Assembly: GCA_945875545.1 (NCBI GenBank)
Contig: CAMCKZ010000029.1
Coordinates: forward strand, 1-34,707
Direction of reading: 5' to 3'
Origin: Polyangium aurulentum
Lineage (GTDB): Bacteria; Myxococcota_A; Polyangia; Polyangiales; Polyangiaceae
DNA: 34,707 nt
The notes under the pieces were generated by a model. That model was not told the DNA's origin. It searched no databases and was given only the letters and a program-made list of their open reading frames with translations. This document shows, piece after piece, positions 8,706-17,618 of the stretch; within the stretch, counting starts at the first letter, position 1, and each line of letters opens with the position of its first letter. The position numbers were made by a program, and so were the translations under genes.

Positions 8706-10401
8706 GGGCGGCAGCGCACGCTACTCCAATCGACGGCGCGAGGTCGGGTTCGGTGCCGCGGTAACCGCCCTTGCATGGTGCTGCGCCGGGTGCGCCACGG
8801 TGCGCGAGGGCCTTGATCCCGGACCGTTCCTGGCGGGGAACGCGGACGCCCGCCGGCTGGAACGCGCCGCGCATTTGTGCATGAGCGATGGCCGATGCCC
8901 GACCTCCGAGCGCATCGCCGCGTGGCAAAAAGTTCTTGAGCTTTTTCCGAGCGATGGCCTTCGCCTGCACGCGTCTCTTGGTCTCGCCCTCGCGCTCATC
9001 GCGGGTGATCGGTTGATCGAAGCCGACGACGTGGTGGCCTCGCTGACCGCCGCAAACGCCCTGTCACCGCCCTTGCGCGACGGGTTGGAGTTAGTCCTCG
9101 CCGCTCTCGACAACCGCCGTGAAAGGCCTGCCAGCGCCCTCCGTCGGCTCGATGCTTTGGAGGGTCGGTTCATCGATCCGTGGCTCACGGTCCTGTGGAC
9201 GCGCGAGCGCGTGTTGGCGTTCCGTCGCGCGGGCCGATCCGAGGAGGCTCTGCGCGCCATCAGCGCGTGGGTCTCGCGTATCCGCGACGACTCCCCCGAG
9301 CTTTTGGAGGCACGGCAGCTCACCGACGGCTTCGACGACGTGGCCGTCGAGACCTACCTGCGCGTGCGATCGGCGCGCCCCAAACCCGAGCCCATCGCGC
9401 CGGCCTGGCTGCTTTATTTGGTCGATCGCGTCGCCATCGTGACCTTGCGCGAGCGCCACCCGCTGTCGGCCCAATGGCTCCTCGAAAACCCGCTCCTCAG
9501 CGCCCGGCTACGGCCCGCGATCATCGACGCGCTGCGGCTCCTCGCATCGGAACTGGGGCGCCGCGGCGGTGACGATCGCGTCCACGCGGTGGTGGTCATT
9601 CAGACCGGAGATGAGACCGTGCTTCGGCGCGCTTTGGCCTTCACCGATGGCCTGGCCCGGCAGACCGCGAGCCTCGCGGACAAGCTCATGATCGAGACCG
9701 TTTTTCTCGACGCGACGGAGTCCCTCGAACGGCGCCTCGGGCGTGGTGCGGGCACCGATGTGCTCATTGGCGCGTTCGCCAGCAGTGAACTTCCGATGCT
9801 CGCGGCCTTCGCGGAAACACGCTCGATCCCAGCGATTTTGGCGGTTGGCAGGCCCCCAGATGCCAAGGTCGCGCACCGACTTTTCTTCGCGGGCCTTGAG
9901 TCGCGGGCCGCCACCGAAGCCTTGCTGGCGGCCCGACAAGGCCCCCTTCGGCTCGCGTGTATAGGTGCAGAGTGCACATACCTGGAACCTCTGTTTCGCC
10001 TTCGTGAGAGCGGCGGAACCTTTCAAGCCCCTATCTTCGTCCGCGGCCCGGTGAACCTCTCGGCGGCCTTTGCGACGGCCGCGGGGCTCCCCACGGTTCT
10101 TGCCCTGCCCGACGAAACGACCGAGGCCCCGACCAACTGCTCCGAGGTTGTCACCCTCACGCCTGTTTACGATGCGCGCGTGCCCGCCCGCGGCGACTGG
10201 TGGTTCGATCTTGGCGGCGACGTGGGCGCATTTCTCGTCGCCGCCGCGAAGTCGAACGGGCCCTCGGAGCCGGTTTTCACTGGGCGCTTGCAGTCTGCAA
10301 CTATCTCCTCGCGCACGGCGGAAGTCGGCCGTTTCGACGAGACCGGCGCGCTTGTCAGGTCATGGAAACTCCTGCGAATTGCCTGCGATTCGAAGAAATA
10401 G
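8704..10401 (+). CDS. Lipoprotein, helical N-terminus and periplasmic-binding-like C-terminus (LpoA-like?)
   Basis: 565 residues starting at an ATG with AGGGG seven bases upstream. The N-terminus has a basic patch, a hydrophobic stretch and a probable lipidated Cys30 (CAGC; the -3 residue is Cys, unusual for a lipobox). About residues 40-280 are rich in helical, TPR-like Leu/Ala patterns (for example LHASLGLALALIAGDRLIEA). The C-terminal half alternates strands and helices like a type 1 periplasmic binding protein (VHAVVVIQTGDE, TDVLIGAFASSE, IPAILAVG). Helical repeats followed by a PBP-type domain on an outer-membrane lipoprotein is the layout of LpoA, the activator of penicillin-binding proteins, but branched-chain amino-acid receptors share the fold. 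The protein is not part of an ABC importer here. Function is an inference. Confidence 0.7.
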   Translation: MGGSARYSNRRREVGFGAAVTALAWCCAGCATVREGLDPGPFLAGNADARRLERAAHLCMSDGRCPTSERIAAWQKVLELFPSDGLRLHASLGLALALIAGDRLIEADDVVASLTAANALSPPLRDGLELVLAALDNRRERPASALRRLDALEGRFIDPWLTVLWTRERVLAFRRAGRSEEALRAISAWVSRIRDDSPELLEARQLTDGFDDVAVETYLRVRSARPKPEPIAPAWLLYLVDRVAIVTLRERHPLSAQWLLENPLLSARLRPAIIDALRLLASELGRRGGDDRVHAVVVIQTGDETVLRRALAFTDGLARQTASLADKLMIETVFLDATESLERRLGRGAGTDVLIGAFASSELPMLAAFAETRSIPAILAVGRPPDAKVAHRLFFAGLESRAATEALLAARQGPLRLACIGAECTYLEPLFRLRESGGTFQAPIFVRGPVNLSAAFATAAGLPTVLALPDETTEAPTNCSEVVTLTPVYDARVPARGDWWFDLGGDVGAFLVAAAKSNGPSEPVFTGRLQSATISSRTAEVGRFDETGALVRSWKLLRIACDSKK

Positions 10402-10621
10402 CTCGACGCGTGGAATAGACTGGCGAGAGCGCGCGTTCCTGCCCGCACGCCCTCGCAGAGCGCGGGCAAACGGCCCACTGCGTCGACGAAAGTTGACAGC
10501 CCATGGTGCTTTCGGCCAAAAGGCCCCCAAACATGCAGAAGCCGAGAATTTTTTTCTCAGCACGGCTGCCACGGGAAACCGGCCGGTCGCACGACGGCCT
10601 CGCCCACGGTGAGAAGAATCG

Positions 10622-11620
10622 ATGTCCAGCGAACTGATGATCCAGACCCAAGACCTCACGAAGAGCTACGGCTCGTTCACTGCGGTCGACCGCATCTCCT
10701 TTGAGGTTCGCCGCGGTGAAATCGTAGGCTTTCTAGGGCCAAACGGAGCCGGCAAGTCCACGACAATGCGCATTCTCACGTGCTACTTGGCGCCCACCGG
10801 CGGCACCGCACGCGTGAATGGCAAAGACGTCTTCAGCGATACGTTGGGCGTCCGCCAGTCGCTCGGTTACCTGCCGCAACGCGCGCCCCTGTACCTCGAC
10901 ATGAGCGTCCTCGAGTACCTGCAATTTGCCGCCGATCTTCGCGAGCTCGACGCCAGCACGTTCAAGAAACGCGCCCGCAACGTCGTCGAAGTTTGCGGCC
11001 TTGCCCAAGTGCTTGGCAAAGAGATCAGTGAACTTTCGCACGGCTACCGCCAGCGCGTCGGCCTCGCGCAGGCTCTCATTCACGACCCACCGATTCTCAT
11101 TCTCGACGAGCCAACGAGCGACCTCGACCCGAACGAAAAGACGGAATTTCTGGAGTATTTGAAGCGCATCGGCCAAGAGCGCACGGTCCTTCTCTCCACA
11201 CACAATCTCAGCGAAGTTGAGGCCGCTTGCGCCCGCGCCATCATTGTTTCGCGTGGTCGCGTGGTCGCCGACGGCGCCCTTTCGGACATTCGAGCGCGCT
11301 CCGGGTCCGTCAGCACGTCCATCATGGTGGCGGCGGAAAACATGAGCGGATCGAGCGTCAGTCAGGTCGAAATCAAAAGCGCCCTCGATGCCCTGAAAGG
11401 CGTCTCGAAGGTCGAAGCGCCGCCCTCGAACGGCCAGGCCTACCGCTACGAGCTCGCCACCCCCCAAGACGTGGATCTGCGCGCGGATTTGTACCGCCTT
11501 GCGGTGCAAAAAGGCTGGGTATTGCTTGAACTTGTGCGCGCGTCGCAGGCTCTCGAAGACGTGTTTCGCGACCTCACCCTCGGCGACGAACGCAAGAACC
11601 GCGAGATCTCCGCAGCCTGA
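10622..11620 (+). CDS. ABC transporter ATP-binding protein, GldA-like
   Basis: ATPase subunit of an ABC-2-type transporter; 332 residues. Walker A GPNGAGKST (39-47), signature LSHGYRQR (138-145), Walker B ILILDEP (158-164) and the switch His in LLSTHNLSE are all present. The roughly 90 residues beyond the ATPase domain match the C-terminal extension usual in ABC-2 (NatA/GldA-type) ATPases. GAGAAG precedes the ATG. It is followed by a permease (16-base gap), a GldG-like protein and a DUF4340 protein, the arrangement seen in many Bacteroidetes, myxobacteria and spirochaetes and, in Bacteroidetes, tied to gliding. The transported substrate is unknown. Confidence 0.92.
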   Translation: MSSELMIQTQDLTKSYGSFTAVDRISFEVRRGEIVGFLGPNGAGKSTTMRILTCYLAPTGGTARVNGKDVFSDTLGVRQSLGYLPQRAPLYLDMSVLEYLQFAADLRELDASTFKKRARNVVEVCGLAQVLGKEISELSHGYRQRVGLAQALIHDPPILILDEPTSDLDPNEKTEFLEYLKRIGQERTVLLSTHNLSEVEAACARAIIVSRGRVVADGALSDIRARSGSVSTSIMVAAENMSGSSVSQVEIKSALDALKGVSKVEAPPSNGQAYRYELATPQDVDLRADLYRLAVQKGWVLLELVRASQALEDVFRDLTLGDERKNREISAA

Positions 11621-11636
11621 TTTTTTAGGACACATA

Positions 11637-12377
11637 ATGAGCAGCAAGGTCATCACCATCGCGAAGCGCGAGCTTCGTTCCTACTTCGATTCCCTCGTGG
11701 CCTACGTGGTCGTCGGCGGCAGCATGCTCGGCCTCGGCATCTGGTTTTTCCTGATGCAGCAGGGCGGGTTTTGGCAGATCGACCGCGCCTCTTTGGGCCG
11801 CATGTTCGACTTTCTCCCGTGGGCGCTCTCGGCCATGGTGCTGCCCCTCGTGACAATGCGTTCCCTCGCCGAAGAGAAGCGCACGGGCACATTGGAGCTG
11901 CTCATCACCATGCCCGTTACCGACGCCGACGTGATTCTCGGCAAGTATTTGGCAGCCCTCGGCCTCGTCGCCGTGCTGCTTCTCGCCACGTTTTTGTACC
12001 CGGTGGCACTCTTCGTTTTCCCGTGGCACTTGGGCGCGCTCGATTGGGGTCCGCTCGTCAGTGGCTACGTCGGCACGCTCCTTTTGTCTGCCGCTGGTTT
12101 GGGCGTTGGCCTGGCTTTTTCCGCGGTAAGCGACTCGCAAATCGTAGCGTTTTTCTTCACCGCGCTGACGCTCATCTTCCTGCATGTCGTCGGCAACGTC
12201 GTCGAACTCGTGCACGGCCCCGTGGCCGATGTCATCTCGTTCGTGTCCTTTCAGACGCGGTTCGCGCCCTTCGCGCGCGGCCTCATCGACATGCGCGCCG
12301 TCGTGTATTTCTTGTCCGTTACTGCCCTCTCACTGCTCTTCGCATTCCGCTCCCTTGAGAGCCGGAAGTGGAACTGA
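11637..12377 (+). CDS. ABC-2 type permease, GldF-like
   Basis: 246-residue integral membrane protein with about six helices, the partner of the ATPase encoded just upstream. It begins MSSKVITIAKRELRSYFDS, the amphipathic N-terminus typical of ABC-2 permeases, and contains the conserved segment RSLAEEKRTGTLELLITMP, which links the membrane domain to the ATPase. The ATG at 11637 follows AGGA by six bases; the reading frame stays open upstream into the ATPase gene, but that part is the shadow of the latter. Gap to the following GldG-like gene is 37 bases, consistent with one operon. Confidence 0.9.
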   Translation: MSSKVITIAKRELRSYFDSLVAYVVVGGSMLGLGIWFFLMQQGGFWQIDRASLGRMFDFLPWALSAMVLPLVTMRSLAEEKRTGTLELLITMPVTDADVILGKYLAALGLVAVLLLATFLYPVALFVFPWHLGALDWGPLVSGYVGTLLLSAAGLGVGLAFSAVSDSQIVAFFFTALTLIFLHVVGNVVELVHGPVADVISFVSFQTRFAPFARGLIDMRAVVYFLSVTALSLLFAFRSLESRKWN

Positions 12378-12414
12378 GCCCCCGATCTTTTTGAGCTGAT
12401 TAGCGAGCCTGACC

Positions 12415-14250
12415 ATGGAAAAAAAAGCACGAGCCTCCCTTGAGAGCGGCGCCGTCATCGGAATCGCGGCGGGCGTCCTTATCGCCGTAAATGCATTCGG
12501 TGCATTTGGCGGCTTCGGTAAGGCCACCCGTATCGACACAACGTATGCGAAGCGTTTTACCCTGTCAGACGGCAGCGGTCGCCTTCTTCGCAGCATGAAG
12601 CAAGACCTTCGCATCGAGGCCTACGTCACCAAGGGTCTTCCAAAACTCGACGCCTTCGTGCGCGATTTGCGCGACCTTCTGCAGCAGTACCAAGACTCCT
12701 CCGGCGGGCGCCTCACCTACGCGATTATCGAGGCAAAAGACGATGAAACCAAGCGTGCCGCCAAAGACGCTGGGCTCAAAGAAGTGCCCTTCGGCGAAGC
12801 CAGCGAGACGGGCGATCAGTCGGCCGCGGTAGCCATGGGCTTCATGGGCATGGTCATGAAGTACGGCTCCGAGAAAGAGGTCATTGAGTACCTCCCGCCC
12901 GAGCGCACCGACGGCCTTGAGTTCTGGATCACCAACAAAGTGCGTCAGCTTCGCGACACCGGCGACAACGTGAAGCACAAGGTTGGCGTCCTCTCGGGCC
13001 AAGACGAGATGAAGCTCACGGAGGCGAACCTCATTCCCACCAATCAGGGCAAGCCATCGATCCAAGCGATCATGCAGCAGAGCTTTCCGTTCTACAGCTT
13101 CTCAGACGTCGACACGCACGGCGGCAACCAGGCGATCGACGACACCCTCGACGGCCTCATCATTATGCAGCCCGCGAAAGACTTCGAGGAGAACGAGCTT
13201 CGCCGCATTGACGAGTTCGTGATGAAGGGCAAAAGCCTCGTCGTGATCGCCGGCGCCGTCAACGTCAAGGCCAACGATCCGACCATGAAGGCCGAGCTCA
13301 ATACGCACGGGCTCGAGAAGCTTCTCGCCGGGTACGGCATCGAGATGCGCAAAGACGTGGTCCTCGATTTCGGTCGCTCGATGCGCCTCCAAGTTTCCAC
13401 CCAGGGCGGGGTTGGGACCGTGCAGTTTCCGCAAGTCCTCGACGTCATCGACGACCCGCGTTTCTCCGGGAACGAGCAGCTCCTCGACACCACTTTTCCT
13501 GCGTTTTTCCGCATCCAAGAGTTGGCATTCCCCTTCGCCTCTTCGGTCGCACTCCTCGCCGACAAGCAGCCCGAGGCCCAGCTCAAGATTCTCGCGCGCT
13601 CCACGCCGCGCGCCCTCGTCGAGAAGACCGACACGGTCGATTTGCGTCCGTTCCAGCGATGGGGCCGCAAGGGCGAATTCGGCCAGTTTGGTTTGGCGGC
13701 GTCCGCCGAAGGCACGCTGAAGACAGCATTTCCCGGTGACGCGAAGGGTATGGAACGTCCGGAGAAGAGCAAAGACAAGGCCCGCGTTCTCGTCGTCGCA
13801 TCGTCCCTGTTTTTGGCGAACCCCTTCGCGCGTGCGGGCAATCCTCCCGACATGGGCCAGATGGGCGGGATGTTCGCGGGAATGGGCGGCGACGATGCGC
13901 TCCTTCAAGTGGCGATGCCGTACGCGCAAAAGCAACTTTCCGCTGCGCTGCTCGCCTTCAAAAACACCCTCGACTGGGCAACCGGCGACACGGATCTCTT
14001 GGCAGTTTCGGCGAAAATTCTGAGCGAGCCGGGCCTTGTGTACGGCGATATCAGCAAGATGACCTTCGATCCGAACGAGACCGAACAGATGATCATGGCG
14101 CGGGAGGGCGAGTCGAAGAAGGCGCGCAAGACCACGCAGCGGGCCGTCGAAGTGATTCTAATCCCTGGAATTCCCCTGCTCATGGGGCTTGTGGGCCTCC
14201 TTCGGTGGCAGAGCCGCAAAAAATCGCGCGCGAGCTCCTCGCTGGCTTGA
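12415..14250 (+). CDS. GldG-like ABC transporter auxiliary protein
   Basis: 611 residues. A transmembrane helix near the start (about 12-33), a large soluble domain and a second helix near the end (about 584-602, followed by RKKSRASSSLA) give the layout of GldG/ABC_transp_aux proteins, which sit in the inner membrane with the bulk outside. Family-like segments are YAKRFTLSDGSGRLLRSM, VTKGLPKLDAFVRDLRDLL and DTLDGLIIMQPAKDFEENE. It probably forms a complex with the preceding ATPase and permease. A Met/Gly-rich segment (MGQMGGMFAGMGG) near 480-495 is a likely flexible loop. No good Shine-Dalgarno is seen before the ATG at 12415. Confidence 0.87.
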   Translation: MEKKARASLESGAVIGIAAGVLIAVNAFGAFGGFGKATRIDTTYAKRFTLSDGSGRLLRSMKQDLRIEAYVTKGLPKLDAFVRDLRDLLQQYQDSSGGRLTYAIIEAKDDETKRAAKDAGLKEVPFGEASETGDQSAAVAMGFMGMVMKYGSEKEVIEYLPPERTDGLEFWITNKVRQLRDTGDNVKHKVGVLSGQDEMKLTEANLIPTNQGKPSIQAIMQQSFPFYSFSDVDTHGGNQAIDDTLDGLIIMQPAKDFEENELRRIDEFVMKGKSLVVIAGAVNVKANDPTMKAELNTHGLEKLLAGYGIEMRKDVVLDFGRSMRLQVSTQGGVGTVQFPQVLDVIDDPRFSGNEQLLDTTFPAFFRIQELAFPFASSVALLADKQPEAQLKILARSTPRALVEKTDTVDLRPFQRWGRKGEFGQFGLAASAEGTLKTAFPGDAKGMERPEKSKDKARVLVVASSLFLANPFARAGNPPDMGQMGGMFAGMGGDDALLQVAMPYAQKQLSAALLAFKNTLDWATGDTDLLAVSAKILSEPGLVYGDISKMTFDPNETEQMIMAREGESKKARKTTQRAVEVILIPGIPLLMGLVGLLRWQSRKKSRASSSLA

Positions 14251-14371
14251 TTTCTCTTGACAAGACGCTCGCGGCCCTTTGGCTCCGGCAAACAAGGCCC
14301 CGTTTGGCCTGCATGGTTCCCCTCCTGCCCTCCTGCCCTCGCGCCATTTTGGCCGCATCTGAGATTTTACG

Positions 14372-15331
14372 ATGACCCGTGACAAGCAACTTGCCGTGGG
14401 CGCGCTCGCGCTCATGCTCTTCGGTGGCCTTGCAGTGAAGCAGTTCCGCGACGACTCCAAGATCGGTTCCAGGGCTGCCCAAGACGCCGCGCTTCCGAAG
14501 CTTGAGAGCACCGATGGCGCCGACAAGCTCACGGTCACGAACGGCGAAAAGGGCACGTTCGTGCTCGAGAAGAAGGGCGAAAACTGGAGCCTCGTTTCGC
14601 CCATCGCCGCGAAGGGTAACGGGCAAAATATCAAGCTCGCCCTCGACAACATCAAGGAGCTCAAGGTCCGCGAACAGATCTCGTCGAACCCCGACGCCGA
14701 CCTTCTGAAGAACTACGAACTCGACGCCGCCAAGGGCGTGCGCGTCCTCATTGAAAAGGGCGGCAAGGCCGTCGTCGACGCGACCTTCGGAAAGAGCGGA
14801 GGCCGAGGCCAGCTCCTGACGGTTGCGGGAACACCTGGTATTTTCGCGGCGATAGGCTTTTCGAACTTCCTGTTCACCCGCGACGCAAAAGGCTGGCGCG
14901 ACATCGAGGTGTTGAAGTTCGAGGACGAAAAGACGACGGGCTTGCACTACGAGGTCGGCGGAAAGACCCTCGACTTTGCCCTCGACGGCGCCGCGTGGAA
15001 GGGCACCGAAGGCGGCAAGCCTCTCGAGCGTTTTGACGGCGAGAAGGTGAAAGACGCCCTCCGATCCATCAAGCAGCTCAACGCCGACGACTTCGGCGGC
15101 ACCAAAACCGACGCGGAGCTTGGCCTCGACAAGCCTGTGTCCGTGGTCACCGTGACCCTCAAAGAGGGCCCGGCCCTCAAGGTCACCGTTGGCGGCGAGA
15201 CGGCCTCCAAGGGCCGCTGGGTGAAGCGCGATGGGGCCGCCGAGGCCACAGCGCTGCCTAGCTACGCCGTCGACTGGCTCGTGCCGGACGCCGCGCGATT
15301 TCAGAAGCCCGCGCCCGACGCGGGAAAGTAA
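14372..15331 (+). CDS. DUF4340 domain protein
   Basis: 319 residues: an N-terminal helix (QLAVGALALMLFGGLAV) that anchors the protein in the inner membrane, then a periplasmic domain with the repeated pattern of DUF4340 (DKLTVTNGEKGTFVLEKKG..W.LVSPI, later ELGLDKPVSVVTVTL). DUF4340 genes regularly follow gldG-like genes in such clusters, so this is probably the fourth component of the ABC system upstream. A 121-base gap separates it from the GldG-like gene. The ATG at 14372 has only a weak ribosome binding site. Biochemical role unknown. Confidence 0.85.
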   Translation: MTRDKQLAVGALALMLFGGLAVKQFRDDSKIGSRAAQDAALPKLESTDGADKLTVTNGEKGTFVLEKKGENWSLVSPIAAKGNGQNIKLALDNIKELKVREQISSNPDADLLKNYELDAAKGVRVLIEKGGKAVVDATFGKSGGRGQLLTVAGTPGIFAAIGFSNFLFTRDAKGWRDIEVLKFEDEKTTGLHYEVGGKTLDFALDGAAWKGTEGGKPLERFDGEKVKDALRSIKQLNADDFGGTKTDAELGLDKPVSVVTVTLKEGPALKVTVGGETASKGRWVKRDGAAEATALPSYAVDWLVPDAARFQKPAPDAGK

Positions 15332-15406
15332 GTCCCGCGGTTCGTTCGCCTCACGGGTCTCGTGTGTGGCTCGTATGCGCCGCAGAAGTGGCGCATGTGC
15401 TTGGCC

Positions 15407-15456
15407 TATGCTAAGCGTGTGCGTTGCGTAGTTGTGCGTATGCTTAGCGTGTGCGT
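15407..15456. repeat. Direct repeat in convergent intergenic region
   Basis: TATGCTAAGCGTGTGCGT (15407-15424) recurs with one change at 15439-15456, start to start 32 bases, between the convergent DUF4340 and E1-beta genes. The CTAAGC/GCTTAG parts are also complementary and could pair. The surrounding 15360-15500 stretch is unusually rich in alternating GCGTATG-type sequence. Confidence 0.75.
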
Positions 15457-15536
15457 GGCGCAGCGTCCTCGTACCTGCTGCATAGCTTCCGCGTACGACG
15501 GCAACTAGTCTGGCTCAAAATGGGCCAAAAAGGCTG

Positions 15537-16598
15537 CTAAAATGCCCCGGCGAAGGGCTTTGCGTGGCCGTTGGCGGTGGCGTCGCTGGCCACAAAGTGG
15601 CTCTGAAGGGCGGCCAGCTCGGCGCCGCACAGCTCCCTCGCAACCCGCAAAACGTCGGCGGCCACGGGGTAATAGGCGGCCTCCAAAACCGGGGCGCAAG
15701 GTGTAGGCACGTCGGGCAGGGCGATGCGACGAACCGCCGCGCGCAGCGATGAAAACTCGCGCTCGGCCACGACGGCGGACACCTCCGAGGCCAAACCGAA
15801 GTGGCCCCAACCCGGGTCTGCGACGATGAGCCGACCGGTTTTGCGAACCGACGCGCACACGGTCTCGACGTCCCAGGGGCGAATGGTGCGCAGATCGATG
15901 ACCTCCAGATCGATGCCCAAGGCCGCAGCCTGGTCCGCCGCGCGGAGGGCCTCGGTCACCATAAACGAGGCGGCAACAACCGTGCAGTCTGCACCTACTC
16001 GTGCGACGCGGGCCTTTCCGATGGGCTCAACAAAGTACTCCGCGGGCACCTCTTCGCGAAGCCCGTAGCTCCATCGGTGCTCGATGATCACGGTGGGTGT
16101 GTCGCCCTCGAGCGCCGCGAGCAGCAGGCCTTTTGCATCCCGGGCGCACGACGGCATAAGGACGTGAAGTCCTGGAAAATGAGCCACGACCGCGTGCAGA
16201 CTCTGCGAGTGCTGGGCCGCCTGACCCCACCCCCGACCGATGATTCCGCGAATCACAATGGGGCACTTGAGACGCCCGCCGGACATGTAGCTCCACTTGG
16301 CCGCGTGGTTCGCGATTTGGTCCAGCGTGAGCAGCAGAAAGTCGTTTCGCGCGTGCACCAAAATGGGCCTCATGCCGCACAGCGCGGCGCCGATGGCGGC
16401 CCCGGTTGTGAGCTGTTCGCTGATTGGCGTGTCGAAGACGCGGGCGTCGCCGAAGCGCGCATACGCCTCGTTCGTTGTACCGAAAATACCGCCCGAGTCG
16501 TCGACGCCGACGCCCATGACGAAGACCGACGCGTCGCGTTCAAGGGCCTGGCACGTGGCCTCGGAGATGGCGTCTGCAAACGACAGGACGCGGCTCAT
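15537..16598 (-). CDS. TPP-dependent dehydrogenase E1 beta subunit (pyruvate/acetoin type)
   Basis: 353 residues. It matches the beta half of heterotetrameric 2-oxoacid or acetoin dehydrogenase E1: pyrimidine-binding domain with the family stretch DTPISEQLTTGAAIGAALCG, then NDFLLLTLDQIANHAAKW and the transketolase C-terminal domain (LEVIDLRTIRPWDVETV, TGRLIVADPGW). Its ATG overlaps the E1-alpha stop by four bases (16595-16598), so the two are translationally coupled and surely form an alpha2beta2 enzyme. No lipoyl E2 or dihydrolipoamide dehydrogenase E3 gene is adjacent. Substrate cannot be read from the sequence. Confidence 0.93.
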   Translation of the reverse strand: MSRVLSFADAISEATCQALERDASVFVMGVGVDDSGGIFGTTNEAYARFGDARVFDTPISEQLTTGAAIGAALCGMRPILVHARNDFLLLTLDQIANHAAKWSYMSGGRLKCPIVIRGIIGRGWGQAAQHSQSLHAVVAHFPGLHVLMPSCARDAKGLLLAALEGDTPTVIIEHRWSYGLREEVPAEYFVEPIGKARVARVGADCTVVAASFMVTEALRAADQAAALGIDLEVIDLRTIRPWDVETVCASVRKTGRLIVADPGWGHFGLASEVSAVVAEREFSSLRAAVRRIALPDVPTPCAPVLEAAYYPVAADVLRVARELCGAELAALQSHFVASDATANGHAKPFAGAF

Positions 16599-17605
16599 CG
16601 CTGGGACTCCGCGTGAAGGTCTTCAAACATCGCGCGCACCATCGGTGGCTCACTTTCTTTAGCAAATACAAGGGCTTCTGCGATATCGCGGGAGACGCGG
16701 GCCTTGACGCTTTCGACGATTTCGCCCGCCCCCCTGTCTCGCAATTCCCTCTCCGCTGCGTCGATCGGGCACTTCGCTTGCCACGCCCGTAGCTCGTCTG
16801 CGGTGCGGCGCATGCGCCCGGTGTCGGGCTCGGTGCCCACGTGAGAGAGCCAACGATAGGCTTGAACTTCCAGCAGTGCCGGCCCGCGACCACTGCGTGC
16901 ATACTGCACAAGTTCCTGCATGGCCTCGTAGACCTTCATCAGGTTCGAGCCCTCGACGCACACCGACGGCATACCGAAGAGGCGTCCGCGATCGGGGATG
17001 GGCACCGTTTGACGGCTCTCGACGTGGGACAGCGTGGCGTAGAAATTGTTCTCCACCAAGAAGACCACGGGCAATTTTCGGAGTGCCGAAAAGTTCAAAG
17101 CCTCGGTGAAAAGGCCTTGCTCCACAGCCCCGTCGCCGAGGCAAGGCATGGCCACATTCGCAAGACCGCGCAGTTGAAAAGAGAGCGCCGCGCCCACAGC
17201 CAGAGGCACGGAACCTGCGACAATGGCCGACGATCCGAGCATGCCCATGGCCCCATCGACGAGGTGCATGGAGCCGCCTTTGCCCCGGGAACATCCGGTC
17301 TCTTTACCGAACAGTTCTGCCATCATGGCCCGGAGATTTCCGCCTTTTCCGAGGTAGTGGCCATGGCAGCGGTGCGTGCTGAAAATGACGTCGTCCGGGG
17401 TCAACGCAAAGCCGATGGCGGCCGCGGCGGCCTCTTGCCCAATGCTCATGTGCGTGGGGCATTTAATGGCGTGGGTGAGGGGCTTCTTCTCCACAAGAAG
17501 ACGATTCTGCTCCGCGTACTGGTCAACGACCGCCTCCTCGGCGCGGCGAATGAGCAGGGCCCGCTCGTAAAGATCGGTGAGGGAAACGGTGCGTGCAGAC
17601 TGCAT
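16595..17605 (-). CDS. TPP-dependent dehydrogenase E1 alpha subunit
   Basis: 336 residues carrying the thiamine-diphosphate motif: GDG at 157-159 and the closing NN at 186-187, about 30 residues apart as in the family. Other markers are STHRCHGHYLGKGG (substrate-loop region), GCSRGKGGSMHL and the C-terminal RWLSHVGTEPDTG, which replaces the usual RYxGHSxxD region. It begins 13 bases after the radical SAM stop and overlaps the E1-beta start by four bases. Decarboxylation of a 2-oxoacid with formation of an enzyme-bound hydroxyalkyl-TPP is the family reaction; the acceptor here is uncertain because no E2 is nearby. Confidence 0.93.
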   Translation of the reverse strand: MQSARTVSLTDLYERALLIRRAEEAVVDQYAEQNRLLVEKKPLTHAIKCPTHMSIGQEAAAAAIGFALTPDDVIFSTHRCHGHYLGKGGNLRAMMAELFGKETGCSRGKGGSMHLVDGAMGMLGSSAIVAGSVPLAVGAALSFQLRGLANVAMPCLGDGAVEQGLFTEALNFSALRKLPVVFLVENNFYATLSHVESRQTVPIPDRGRLFGMPSVCVEGSNLMKVYEAMQELVQYARSGRGPALLEVQAYRWLSHVGTEPDTGRMRRTADELRAWQAKCPIDAAERELRDRGAGEIVESVKARVSRDIAEALVFAKESEPPMVRAMFEDLHAESQR

Positions 17606-17618
17606 GTTTGTGTCGCCG

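Noticed and set aside
10493-10521. TTGACA box upstream of the ABC operon
   Set aside because: No acceptable -10 element (CCAAAA) at the right distance.
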